Shown here piece by piece: positions 32,993 through 44,334 of a DNA stretch of 64,000 nt. Positions within the stretch are counted from its first letter, which is position 1. Every line of letters starts with the position of its first letter. Source of the stretch: Ramazzottius varieornatus (Eukaryota > Tardigrada > Eutardigrada > Parachela > Ramazzottiidae); NCBI GenBank assembly GCA_001949185.1, contig BDGG01000018.1, forward strand, positions 587,448-651,447, read 5' to 3'. The position numbers and the translations under genes are program-made. The notes beneath the pieces were generated by a model that searched no databases, was not told where the DNA came from, and worked only from the letters and a program-made list of their open reading frames with translations.

Positions 32993-35900
32993 ATGGCTCA
33001 TTCGAATAATCCGCTGGACTTGAACGGGACATCCTTTGATCCCGACCAATACCTGCGCAAAGTTCTCACGGTAAGCTGACCTTGCGTTGCGTGCTCACCT
33101 CGATTCGTACATGGCTGTTGGCAGGAAGAAGCATTACCAGACCTGATCGAGCATGAAATCGAGATGCAGCAGCAGATTAAGTCGCTGGACAGCGATATGC
33201 AAACACTGGTCTATGAAAACTACAACAAATTCATCACGGCCACTGACACCATCCGTCAGGTAATTTAGAGCATCCGCAATCTACCTAAGGCGGTCTGAAA
33301 TCTTACACACACTCGCTTTCATTGCAGATGAAACAAGACTTTGGAGAAATGGAGCAGGAGATGGAGAAGTTAGCCAGCAATATGGCTGCCATCAACCAGT
33401 TCAGCGCCAAGGTCAATTCTTCCTTGGCGCCTAATCGGACCAGAATCCGCAACCTTTCCGAGACCCATTCCATTCTGAAACGTCTCCAGTTCCTTTATGA
33501 ACTGCCTGCCAGGTAGATTTAACACCCAGAAGTGTCGTGGTGAATAGCAGAGAATTTTCGTAAGGTTGGCCGATGTAACGCGCCTGGTCTTCACGGACCT
33601 ACATACACCGACATGGACACTTACTGCGAAGCGTTTGTTTGCAGGTTGAAGAAGTGTTTGGATGACGAAAACTACCGACCAGCCGTCCTCGCTTACTGCA
33701 AAGTTCGCTCCGTCCTCGAGAGCTACCGGCACCTCACCGCATTCCAGCAGATTGATAAAGACTGTCTGCAGATCATGGACACGTTGAAGAAAGCCCTGTA
33801 TCAGAAGTTCCGCAGGAAGAGCACCACGACGAGAGAACTGGCCGAATGCATCGAGCTCTTTACCATGCTGCAAGAACCCGCAGAGATTCTCTGTCAAGAG
33901 TTCCTTGCTCATGCTGAAATACGCTTGCTGGATGATTTACAGATGCTTGATGAGCAACTGGCACTGTGGATCGACGCCTCGACGAGGGAGCAAGCAGCGG
34001 ATATCAGGACGTTTGTCGATATGGGCTCCAACGGCTTTTTAAGTAATGTCTGCTTGGTCGTAGCTTCGTATAACGATATGTTCGTCTGCCGTGTCGAAAC
34101 CAACGTCCATGAGTAGGTCATCTCTCATAGATTAGAAAGCTAAAGGATTGTTGCTCACTGAATTTTTCGATGTTTTTCCAGAGAGGAACAGAACGAGGTG
34201 GCAAAGCGGAAGTTGACAGGTTTCGTCAGTAACCTAATGGAGCGTTACTTCAGTTCTGCGAAGCAACGCATCCTTCTTGAGGTAGTGCGTCCATCGAAGT
34301 TTTGTCCGATTTAGGACATAGTGTTGATGAAATGGCAGGTCGACAAACAGAGTCTACCAGAGTCTACAGATCGTTTCTCCAAGTGGCGCACCTTATCAGC
34401 GTTACTGGTTGAATGCGTGCGCCACTTGGAGAAACTAGGTGGTCGAATTTGTGTGTCCAGCTGACCAATTACCATGGAAAATGAAATGTAACCGGGGTTT
34501 CTTTTGCAGACTGTGATGTCTTCAACATGCGAAATCTATGTTCGGGCACTGGACCGCTTCTCTCGGAGGTTACAGGCCATCGACAGGCTGATCACCGAAA
34601 CAGACTACTCGCGAGTGGGCTTCAGGATGGTCCAAGAAGCAGCCGCTTTACGCTGCAAACTGTACCTGCAGCATCTCAACAGCCAATTTCAACGTAAGTT
34701 AGCCACTTCCGCTCCCTCAATCACCTTTCGCTAACCGATGTATGATAAGGATTATGACCGTACTGTCGTTACAGGGACATTGACGGAAGCTCGAGAAATG
34801 ATCGCAGTCAAGCCCACCGCTATCGATGTGAACCAGAAGCTCCTCTTGGCTTGCGTACAGAAAATCCATGCCAAGCTGATGGAACGTGTTAAAGGCGCTC
34901 AAGCCGATCTCAAGGTTCGTTTCGACCTGTGATATGCCACTCGTTCTTCCAATACCTTGTTGTCCATTACAGGCGTTTGTCCAGCCGGACGTGATGTTCG
35001 CCAGTAACCAGACGTTCCATGAGCACTTCTGCAAGGTTGATGTACGAGAAAACATGGTGGTAGCTCACTTCAACGACATGCTGACAATATGCGAGGTACG
35101 TGGTGGCACGTTCGATTTTCTAGAATGATTAGGAATAATTCAATAAACGTTGTGATATTAATACATAAGTTGTCAAGCAATGCATGAAAAAATTGTTTGT
35201 TTTGTTTGACCAAGTGGCGCATCTTGTACGTAGGTATCGTATCATAATGCGCCACCTAAGTTGGGTGTACTTTAAGAGCGCCTTTTTCAGGAATTGTGCC
35301 AGCATGGAGTGGACAAGACCGCCGGTTCGACCCTCCTTCTCCTCGTCCTCTCTCGTCACTGCCTGGACATGAACCAGTCCTCCATGAACTACGTCATGAC
35401 TCTTACTCGTGAGCAGTTCGCCACTAACGAGCGCAATGTCCACGGCGTACCTCCTGTACTCCTCCAGCGAGCCAAAGATACTGCCCAGAAGCTGGTCAAC
35501 CACTTCGTCTACCAGGAAGGTCTATCTATTTCACAGATGATCCGCAAGAGCGTGGAGACTCGCGACTGGCTCAACACCACCGAACCACGCAATGTCCGAG
35601 CTGTTATGAAGAGGGTCGTCGAAGAACTGACCGCTACGGACGCACAAGTTGGCCAGCTGTTTGAAGAAGGAACCCGCAAGGAAGCAGGTATGTATGTTCA
35701 CCTGACAAAAAGAATTAGAAAATAACTGATCAGAGGGGAAAATCGGACGTTGGCGGACGAACTCAGCCCGATCGTTTCTCGAAGTGGCGCACACTTCCAG
35801 CCAGAAACACGGAAGTGATGCGCGACTTGGGAAAACAATCAAACCCGTGAAGATCGTTTTTGCAAGTGGCACACCCTCTCGGTTGACAACGATGAGGATG

Positions 35901-36481
35901 TGCGCCACTTGAGATGACTATCTGGGTGAATTCTTTTGTCGACATCCCAAAGGAAATCTATTTCTGAAGTCGGTTTAATCGTGATATGTGTTCTGACAGG
36001 GAGTTCGTCGAGCAGGAGGACGAGGCCGAGTGTAGCCAAGAGCGTATCGAGGAGCGCCAAGTGGACGAACTACTCGCCGGTGGATACGAGCTTGTTGAGC
36101 AACATTCAGAAGCTGTTTAGTGAAAGGATCGAAATCTTTGGCAACGTGGACTTTTCGAAAGTGTCGATCTTGACTGGGGTCATCAAGATCGGGTTGAAGA
36201 CATTGTTAGAATGTGTGAGGCTGAGGACGTTCGGCAAGTTTGGGTTGCAGCAGCTGCAGGTGGACGCCTACTACCTCCAGCAGTACTTGTGGAGATTCGT
36301 CAGTGATGAAAAGTAAGTCGAGTTCAGTCGTGGAGTTGACTTGCGGCATGATAACATGAGGACATCTTGTAGTCTGGTCACTATACTACTGGAAGAAATT
36401 GTCAGCAGTGCGGCGCAACGCTGTCTGGAACCGGTGTTGATGGAGCAAAGCGTGGTGGAAGCGATCTGCGATCGCGGGTAG
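32993..36481 (+). CDS. VPS51: Vacuolar protein sorting protein 51, GARP/EARP tether subunit, 743 aa
   Basis: Eleven exons join in phase: 32993-33070, 33125-33259, 33328-33512, 33645-34112, 34182-34281, 34510-34693, 34775-34914, 34973-35095, 35291-35687, 36000-36312 and 36373-36481. The N-terminus [17 protein letters not shown] and the family signature [20 protein letters not shown] are diagnostic. Further landmarks are [73 protein letters not shown] and [20 protein letters not shown]. The end, [10 protein letters not shown], coincides with the end of animal VPS51. It scaffolds the GARP and EARP complexes that tether endosome-derived vesicles at the trans-Golgi and recycling endosomes. Near-full length and no damage seen. 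Introns 5, 8 and 9 carry hairpin modules. Confidence 0.97.
34365..34455. repeat. GTGGCGCAC hairpin module in VPS51 intron 5
   Basis: AGATCGTTTCTCCAAGTGGC, a loop of about 30 bases, GCGTGCGCCACTTGG and GGTGGTCGAATTTGTG. Confidence 0.85.
35195..35270. repeat. GTGGCGCAC hairpin module in VPS51 intron 8
   Basis: TTGACCAAGTGGCGCATC and ATAATGCGCCACCTAAG flank a loop of about 26 bases. Confidence 0.8.
35755..35940. repeat. GTGGCGCAC hairpin modules, two, in VPS51 intron 9
   Basis: Cores at about 35780, 35818, 35863 and 35898 alternate, with linkers reading GGGAAAACAATCAAACC and GATCGTTTTTGC. Confidence 0.85.
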
Positions 36482-37811
36482 ATGATTTCTGATTTGTCAA
36501 TTTCGCGATGTATCGTGATGCACATTGCGAATAATGTTAGTGATGGTTTCTCGAATAATGTTGATAATGTTTATGATTGTTTCCTCGTATGAACCCCTGT
36601 ACAGCTTGACTTATTGGTTAGCGGTTCTATGATGAATCGAAAATTTCCATCCTGGTACCACCAAGCGGACTTGGTCGTCGAGTCTGATGTTTAGGAGAAG
36701 CTATAAATTCCGAAGATCTGGTCGGTACCACCGAAAACCTGACCCTGTGGAATCAAGAAATAAATACAATGGATCAAGAAAGGAATACAATGGGTTTGCT
36801 GGTTTTGTATTCCACTTGGAAATGGCCAATTTTGTATTCCGTTTGTACTAGTGGAATGATGACGCCATTTCGGTTTTCGAATGCTGACTCATGGCCCACA
36901 TTGATGAGAACACCAAAATCATATTTTCCTATGAACTTTGAATTTTGATTGTTCCATCGAGCTGCGAACATCATTTTAGGGAAACTTGTTGCTACTCTTG
37001 AAAGAAATAGTTGTCGCTGCAGAACGGCAGCTCTTTGCTTCAGAACTGATGGAGAAGGTTTTCGGTAAACACGAGACCTGAATAGTTGCCGGACGGTATA
37101 ATGCCAAGTCCGGAACCTCAGTGGACGCGTGGAGCATACATCTGTCAGATGAGCTGACGCCGTCTAACCAAGAAACTTAAACCCACGGGCAAACATCAAT
37201 CAAAGAAGAGAAACTATTGTACATCACTTACGCCTAATATCCCTGGAGGAATACAAAGGATGTATTGTTTTGTAGGTCGTTTTTGTATTCCCGTAACAAC
37301 CTCGATCGGAATAGAAAACTGGACCATTGTACTCCTTCGTGGATTCCTTATGTATTAAAGCGCATACCCCAAACGACACGGGAGTTAAATACAAAAACGG
37401 CCGGCCACCGAATATACCAGATTGTCCGTGGGGTAGCTGCGATCATGCACCTTGTTATCCATTAAGTGAGTACGAAGCGTTATTGCAAACTGCAGATTTT
37501 CAATGGTGTACGAGAGTCTTCCTCGAACCGTGCCGACTGAAGTCCATGCAGACCGGAAATCATCGGCGCCATCTGGCGGGAATTCTGCAGCGCTGGCCAA
37601 TCAAACACGTGTAGTCTGGCGCTCAGCTCGTGGTTGGATGTTCCCGCCTAAAGAGGCCGAGCCAACTGTAGCTGGATGACGTCAGCGTGAATACCTCACT
37701 ATTTCCCCAGCCGGGCGAGCAAGAAATTTTAGTACAGAATTTTCCCATCTTTCATATCTCGGCATTCCTGATCTTTGTCTTTGCAGGTGTGGACAATCTC
37801 CCAACGTCAAG
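36482..37811. other. Gene-free stretch with repeated GGAATACAA motifs
   Basis: GGAATACAA (near 36782 and 37250) and its complement TTGTATTCC (near 36803, 36832 and 37283) recur in both orientations between about 36770 and 37290, suggesting a decayed inverted-repeat element. The 3' part is the 5' flank of the LEA-like gene, with an upstream splice acceptor CTTTGCAG just before its ATG, implying a 5' untranslated exon. Confidence 0.45.
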
Positions 37812-38729
37812 ATGAAGCCAACACTGAGCATGTTTGTAAATGTCAGCTCGATGCTACGCCAGAACCAGGCAGGAGGCAGCACTCCTCGCAGCGGTGCTAC
37901 CGGAAGTGAGTCCACCACCCACAAGACGACCACTACCACAGGAACTACCGGAACCAGCGGAACCACCATGCCTCCCAAGACGGCTTCTTCCACCACAAGC
38001 CACACCAGCTCCAGCAGCTCTACTCCTCCTCGATCTTCGACCACTACCAGCACCATGAACGCCGCCAAGAACGGAGGTGGCAACAAGATGGTGATGGGCG
38101 CCGTCGCCGTCGCCGCTGCTGGCGGAGCTTACTGGTATTTCACCAAGACCAAGTCCGGTGAACAGGCTATGGTCGATGCTAAGCACTCTACCAAGGCTGC
38201 TGCTGAGAAGGCTGCCATTTCTGCCAAGTATGCTGGAGGTGATGCTTTGGACAAGGCTAAAGATATGGCTCATGATAAATACGACCAGGTATGACTATCA
38301 TTATTCTATCAATAAATCAGTCAGACCAATTTAGCTGGTTCCACTGATTGAGTTTACGGGTTGATTGACTTACTGACTTGATCAAAAATTAAAATTGCAT
38401 TCTTGTCTCAATTGTCTGGTGTATAATACATTGATTGTTGATTGGTGGTTGATGCTCGACGAGACGGTTTTGCTAGGCGGCGCACGTTTACGTTATTATT
38501 GACCGATGGCCTGGGCCACTGGGGAAAGAACGATCCTGTCTTTGTCGTGTTTGACTGTTTCCAACGTTGCGTACTTTGGCTGGAAGCGTGCGCCACTCGG
38601 TTAATCAGTTGATTGACGATGGTTGTTTGATTGTCTTTACAGGCGAAGGACCTCGCTGATAAGGGTCTGCATAAGGCCAAGGAAGTGGCCAAGGACAAGT
38701 TGGACGATGCCCGTAAAGCCTTGAAATAA
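37812..38729 (+). CDS. LEA-like Lys/Ala-rich single-pass membrane protein, 187 aa
   Basis: Exons 37812-38288 and 38643-38729 join in phase 0. The N-terminus MKPTLSMFVNVSSMLRQN is Ser-rich and weakly basic and could be a mitochondrial presequence. Residues about 25-85 are a Ser/Thr-rich low-complexity tract (THKTTTTTGTTGTSGTT). A single hydrophobic segment MVMGAVAVAAAGGAYWYF follows. The C-terminal 75 residues are Lys/Ala/Asp-rich and helical with an approximate 11-residue periodicity: AKHSTKAAAEKAAISAKYAG, DKAKDMAHDKYDQAKDLADK, KAKEVAKDKLDDARKALK. That pattern is like group 3 LEA (LEA_4) proteins, which protect membranes and proteins on drying. Family membership is inferred from composition and periodicity only. 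The intron holds two hairpin modules. Confidence 0.7.
38460..38615. repeat. GTGGCGCAC hairpin modules, two, in LEA-like gene intron
   Basis: Diverged cores CTAGGCGGCGCACG, GGCCTGGGCCACTGG, AACGTTGCGTACTTT and GCGTGCGCCACTCGG alternate. Confidence 0.7.
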
Positions 38730-39384
38730 ATATGTGTTAGTCTACGCCGTTGGCCCGTAAGACTTTGAATCCGTTTCCCGAAACAGTGTGGACAAGATTG
38801 ACGTTTTATTTATCCTGTCTCAATGTCTGCTACAGTGTTCAGCGCGGTTTGATATTTACCTTGCTAAAATTCACCGTTTCTTCGTTATCAATCCTTTTGG
38901 TTCTTCTGATATCACAGGTGCTGACTGTTTAACATCATGCTTCCCCATAAAGTAGTCCGAACTAACTTGAAAGACCAGATCCGTTTTGGGCGAACAAGGA
39001 AGCAGGAAGCGATATCGCCGTAAACGAACTGATGTGTCTAGCTCAGTTTTTATTCCTTCCATCTTTCCTTTTAACAAGTAGCGTACTCAGTCATGCAGTC
39101 CAGGTTGTTGCAGCAAAACAACGAAATTTCGAACACTCATTGTAATCTGGGTAGTCGGCAAACAAACTTAGCAAGACTGTTTTGCCGAGTGGCGCACGTT
39201 GATCGTCTTATTGACCGGACGCGTGCGCCACCTGGAGAATTGATCTTGGCGAGTCTGATTGCTTTGCCAAGTGGCTCGTGTGTTGCAGTGTTATCGGCTG
39301 AAAGCGTGCGCCACTTGGACGAACGATCTGGTCGACTTTGTTTGCGTAGGGGGTTCCTTCTTACGAGGGGATTTTTCCAATCTG
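38730..39384. other. Gene-free stretch with one hairpin array
   Basis: Only the array at 39145-39350 is seen between the LEA-like gene and the truncated pogo copy. Confidence 0.4.
39145..39350. repeat. GTGGCGCAC hairpin modules, two in tandem, intergenic
   Basis: Begins TCGGCAAACAAACTTAGCAA and ends GGTCGACTTTGTTTGC, so the outer arms are preserved; four alternating cores lie between (about 39190, 39224, 39270, 39304). Confidence 0.88.
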
Positions 39385-40260
39385 CCGCCTCTGATCCTCA
39401 AACCGACATCACAGGTGGATAGAGAAGAGTTTTCTCTATAGTCTGAACCGGAAACCTGGTCATCTTTCCGTTCCTGGAATAAACTGCAGGAACCGGAAGT
39501 TACGTCAAAATTCCAACACAGGTGGCGCTACAAGTTAACCTGTTACTTCCGTCCTCGTAAAGGTATCTAGTGGAAAATTCAAAAAGACATTAAGGCAGTT
39601 AGATGGTACAGAAATGATGAACATCATAGAAATGGTGAAAACAGACTTAACAGAGGCGACCTTTGCACCACCCACAGACCAGAAGGACAGTATTCTTACA
39701 GTTATTATGAATGCAGCGGCCATTCAGCTTCTTGAACATGAAGCTTGTGGGGTTCACATACTGTACCCGTTCATCCGTATATCCCGACTTGAATCAGGCA
39801 CGTACAATTAGGTTCTCGAATCTGGGTGACTGAAACTGCTGATAAAGTAAGGAATGATGTTTTAGGATTACGTCCCTATGATGGACATGTACAGGAATAT
39901 CATTAACAAACACGAAATTTGAGATCTTTTTAAAACATCCCTTGTACATCCGGAAGCAAAGAACATCCAACGGCTGGATACTACCAGTCACTTTGGGAGG
40001 TATGGTGATCATCTCCTACTGCAGCTCTTCGGGCTTGAGTTCGATAACAGCGTCCTGATCGGTGAACGTCTTCCAGGAGTCAGCCAGAAGGATACAGCGG
40101 TCTTCCATATGCGGAAACAACACTTTTTCGGACCATTCCAGGTAGAACTTCTTCGTCATTTTTCCCGATGTCGACGCAGTGATGTACAGGTTATCAGCTT
40201 TGAACATCGTCTTCGATACGATTGGGCCAAAGACTTCCTTCTCGACGCACATGTTTGCTC
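39385..40260 (-). pseudogene. Truncated pogo/Tigger-like transposase copy
   Basis: Relative of the 6.94-9.34 kb element. Its minus-strand translation includes VFGPIVSKTMFKADNLYITA, ILLADSWKTFTDQDAVIEL, MITIPPKVTGSIQPLDVLCF, VHHRDVILKHHSLLYQQFQS and a CGWCKGRLC-like tail near 39665. An in-frame TAG near 40016 sits exactly where the intact copy has Tyr (EELEYEM). The 5' two-thirds and the right terminal repeat are missing. The left end keeps CTCTGATCCTCAAACC and CCGGAAGTTACGTCAAAATT. Confidence 0.85.
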
Positions 40261-41498
40261 CTTCGTTTTATAAGACTTTTTACCGTTGCTCAGTAGATAG
40301 CTTATTCTAATGGCCTAGCTTTGCGGGACAGTGGACTTTAGCCTAGCTCTGATACACATACAGTACAAGACTGTAAACTGTAAACATCCCAGACAGTACG
40401 CGTACGATGCTGACAATAGCGCAACAGAATGACCATGGAATATGATGTTGAAGTTGGGTAGCTAGACGCGTGAACTGCCCCAATTTTCCATAGTTTTCCA
40501 CAAACCGTGCAATGATTAGCTCTCTGTCACAAAAACTATCTGGGAAGAAAAAGGAGCAGGACGTAAAAGCAGAACTGATCGACCACGATCATCTTTGTAG
40601 CGCCAGTTAACGTTATTGGTCGCAAATGCGTCACGTGGAGACTTCCGGGTCGGCGAAGGGAAACGATCGTGCGAGTTACAAGTGCAGTAGATGGACGTGC
40701 AGTGGATCTAGGCCGGTGATGGTGCAAAGTCTGGAAAAATACGTCAAAGCGGTGGAACACGCGGAGAAGAAGCTTCGAATTCATGCGGGAGAAGCGACTG
40801 ACGAACTTGCACGCACAGTACCACCTTGCCTTAATTTTTCGGCGCGGCTCTAGGGTTTGTCATTTGTAAGGTCCACTTCCTTGTCGGGTATGTTTTAGAG
40901 TTTGAGAGGTAGTGCAGGTTACCTTCAAACTTTCTGGTGGTGAAAGCGATCTTCACCAGGGCGCGGCAGAGTTCTTCACTTCCGGCTATACTTTCGGTTT
41001 TTCGTCAGCCACTGCTATTGCGACCCCACACTGCGATGACTGATTCCGACTTTAGGCTCCGAGCTGCCTTAATTCTGGTAGTTGTAAAGTACCTGCATTT
41101 TTTCCTGCTACAGAGAGCACAAGCCTCCCAGGTCCTCCTTCTAAACCTTCAACTTTCCTTTTAATCCCTTCAGCCTTCGCAATCTCGCTGATGAATAAAT
41201 CACTCTTGCTACTCTGACGTCACAGGATGTGCTAAGTAATGAATCGATACAAAAAACTTCCGATTCTTCTGCTGACCACAGGACAGTCACCGCAACGACA
41301 CGAAACATTCCTATTCTGGACGCGAAACAGCGTCAGTGGCTCATGACGTCATCTGAGTCTTGTTCAAATTCAGCATTCTCGATTCTTCCGGTCTATTCCG
41401 GATAGCCTTTGTGAGCTGGCACCGGGAAGATACTCGTCTCTATACTTTGGTAGACGAGTCTGGTAGCGCATTTGTTCCGGCTGTCTGAATTCTGGGCA
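40261..41498. other. Gene-free stretch with dispersed repeat
   Basis: Apart from the repeat at 40550-40740 no feature was recognised; the 3' part is the 5' flank of the F-box gene. Confidence 0.35.
40550..40740. repeat. Dispersed repeat, copy A (copy B at 52395-52565)
   Basis: It shares with 52395-52565, in the same orientation, AACTGATCGA, ATGCGTCACGTG, ACTTCCGGGTCG/ACTACCGGGTCG, CAGTGGAT and TGCAAAG. About three quarters of bases match by eye. Confidence 0.6.
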
Positions 41499-42303
41499 AT
41501 GGCAGATTCGAGTGAGCCTTTCGATTTGAACATCTGTTCTCTCCATCTGACAATCGATGATCTCCCAGATGAAATCTTAGTGGAGATTTTTGGGGAACTT
41601 GAAGCCCTACAGCAACGTCTCCTTCAGCGGTAAGTCCAGTTGATGTAATGCGTGCTCGCTGTTTCATGTGAAAATACTAACGGGTTTTTCTCCTCCAAGC
41701 ACTTGTGCACGATGGAAGAGAATTTTGCTAAGCAGACGTCTTCAGCTGGTCGTGCGTATGGATGTGAAGATCGAACTAAAGGGCAAAGATCCACGGTTTA
41801 AGTTTTCGACATTCCCTGCTCTGGTGAAACGAGCTACTTGCTTATGCCGCAGTCCTCACATCGGCCGTTGTTCTGATGATCTGCTTCCAGTTTTCCGCAA
41901 GATCCTTCATAACCGAACTACGGTGATTCAGCTAAACTGGATCGAAAATTCCGAGAGCTACAGTCTGATTGAAGCCCTGACTGCCTGGGTGGCTGTTTTT
42001 GCTCTGGTTAGTCAGGTTAAGACTCCTGCGAAAGATGGCACACTGGCGGAAGGGGCGAATCTCACGCACGTCATGCTGGACAACGCGGTGGCTATAGATG
42101 GGCTTCACAACTTGATCGTCTTAGCTCAAACTCGCACCGGACGTGGGAGCGATCTATGGCGAAATCATGAGTAAGTGCCCGTATGATTAGCGGTCGGATT
42201 GTGCTTCTGTTCACCATCGGATCTTCAAAGCAAAACGTATGATTGGACTTTGTCCTGCAAAACCTTCGGAGTACTCTATTCGCGCAGAGTACAGCCCCGT
42301 TAA
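41499..42303 (+). CDS. F-box protein, 181 aa
   Basis: Exons 41499-41629, 41700-42170 and 42231-42303 join in phases 2 and 2, ending at TAA. Residues about 15-60 form an F-box: LTIDDLPDEILVEIFGELEA followed across the first junction by RTCARWKRILLSRRLQ. F-box proteins bind SKP1 and bring substrates to SCF ubiquitin ligases. The rest (FSTFPALVKRATCLCRSPHI, NRTTVIQLNWIENSESYSLI, LTAWVAVFALVSQVKTP) has no recognised substrate domain and is short. The tail TYDWTLSCKTFGVLYSRRVQ may be a conserved end or a chance exon. Confidence 0.75.
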
Positions 42304-43371
42304 GATGGTGGTTCGAATGGAAAAAGCAGATGAAGAAACAGAGAAAAGACAGGATAGGCCCGAGTCAGAGAGAAATAATTAAGGGATTGCGAAACCTGTC
42401 AGGGACGAGGTGTCAGGATCAGGAAATCCATTTAAGAATAGGACAACATTGGCAGAGCATCAACGAATCAGTGGATGGACTTCCTGATCTTCAGCTTGAC
42501 GCCTCGTCACTGACAGGTTTCCGCAATCTCTCAAATGATATTCTGGAAAGCTTGATATCAAGTTATTCTCCACTCGGAAACAAAACTTCCGAATGGAAAC
42601 GCACATTGCATGCAGGAAACGAAGCTATATACAGGGTACATAGTGTGGTTGATCGGTCCAGAGGGAATCGGGAGTCGTAAACGAGCCAAAGATCGAGGGG
42701 GCTAACCTCATACCACATGATTAGACCAACCACAGGGATTAGAGGAGGTAGAGGAAGTGACGAACCGCTGTGTATACCGTAGAGCCGCAAAACATGGAAG
42801 CCGTAGAGGCACTTACAACTACTAATGAACATTACCATTGGTGTAACAGCACAGAGACCACGCCCCGGCAGAGTCGGTTACGTTACGGTAATTATGTGCC
42901 TTACGGAACCGATCCTTAACCCTCGTTAGCTGACTCTAGACGGGAAACCTCCAATAAGTCCTACCGAAGAAAGCAGGAAAGGATGATGCTCCGATATGAA
43001 ACAGATCCTTTCCAAAGCGCGAAAAGGAGAGCCGTAAGCGGCAAAACTTTTGACGAGTCAAGCTGCTTACGCAATGGAGTAATTCCGGTTTAGAAGCCCT
43101 TATGTGTCACGTGCCTTGTCCATCCGTGAGCCATGTCTGTGCGCCGACGTGGTTCGATATTTAATTACGGTAGCAGCTCCGCAGTGAGCTGTATTTAGGT
43201 GCTTGCCGGATTTATGTCACAAACGCAGGCGCTTCATGTACCTGCACACATAGTTAATGCGCAGCGGCTCGATCTGTCAGGTTAAGCCAAACTGTCGGTT
43301 TCTCCTAGCGGCCAAAGGTCATCCAAGGTCATAGGTTTGACCTCGGATCTCAATGGAAGCTAGTCCGGTAC
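42304..43371. other. Repeat-rich stretch without recognised gene
   Basis: An open frame to 42680 crosses a foldback (42368-42548) and is not accepted as a gene. Confidence 0.4.
42368..42548. repeat. Foldback repeat
   Basis: GATTGCGAAACCTGTCAGGG, ACGAGGTGTCA and GATCAGGAAATCCAT at the left mirror ATGGACTTCCTGATC, TGACGCCTCGT and CACTGACAGGTTTCCGCAAT at the right, across a loop of about 45 bases. Confidence 0.8.
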
Positions 43372-44222
43372 AGATGTGATGCGAGCAAGAGGACGTCGCC
43401 ATGAAAAGTCGCCGCATTCAAATTAGGAGTTGTGCATGCTGGGTGTAAGTGCAGCCAATGACCTGCCCGTGCACACGTTGAGTTATTAAATGAAGCCGTG
43501 ACTCATACAGCCCGTACCACTCATGTGTTCCCCGGTCGAGTCGCGCATCCTGTTGGCTTACAGATCCTCTTATTGCGCCACTGTACCGTCACTCACTACC
43601 TTCGTGAACTCGCACCGAGAAGGCCTGAGCAGTATCCAAAACATTCACCCATTAACCTGCGTAGGTCCTCCCGATTTGATTCGACATTGCTTTGAGGGGA
43701 CAGTTTTAATTACGGAAAGGGTTACGAGGGTCAGAAGTACTAAATGATCTCTCCCTCTCGAGCTTAATGAAGCGGAATATCCAGGTTCCGTCCGGAAGAG
43801 GCTGTCTTAACGTCAGAAGAAACGATAGCACAGACTGTCCGGCGTCAACACCCATCCTGTGGTAAACCGTAACTGGCGATCGCACAAGAGGACACGTAAA
43901 CCTGTTCCGTTCTCAGTGATAACAAAACATTTCAGAAGGCAATGACGCAAATCAGAACAGAATCGAAGAGGTACTGTTATACTGGAAAAAGTCTAGTAGG
44001 AAAATTTGAAATTTCCGAAAAGAGGTAATTGTTTACCAGAAACCAATCAAGGTCTCCATGTTGGGACTCGATCAGCTGAAGACAGTGTGCCAACCTGATC
44101 TACTCGACTCGAACGATGAGTGCAAGCGTGGCTCAGCTCTGAGTTCAGCGAGCGTGTGCCACGAAGTTTTACTAGCCAATACGGCAAACCACGTGACTTC
44201 GTCTTGCGCAAATCCCATCTGT
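43372..44222 (+). repeat. Interspersed repeat of about 850 bases, copy A
   Basis: Collinear with 61574-62442 in the same orientation. Shared blocks include CGTCGCCATGAAAAGTCGCC, TTAAATGAAGCCGTGACTC, CAGCCCGTACCACTCATGTG, AGATCCTCTTATTGCGCCAC, GAGCAGTATCC, ATGAAGCGGAATATCCAGGT-like sequence and CGTGACTTCGTCTTGCG. No long open frame, so it is probably a non-autonomous element. Confidence 0.85.
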
Positions 44223-44334
44223 ATAGTCAGGCATGACTTTATCATTGCAAGACTGGCGTGACGTACGTACGCGTTCCTCTACCCCTCTAGTCTCTCTGGA
44301 CCAACTGACAAATTCCGGAAATCCCTAAATTTGG

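Noticed and set aside
37840-38273. Alternative frames of 72 and 139 codons overlapping the LEA-like g gene
   Set aside because: Low-complexity shadows of the Ser/Thr- and Lys/Ala-rich frame; only the 37812 frame has consistent splice borders and a sensible protein.
42310-42680. Open frame of 145 codons after the F-box gene
   Set aside because: It crosses both arms of a foldback repeat and has no protein-like conservation.
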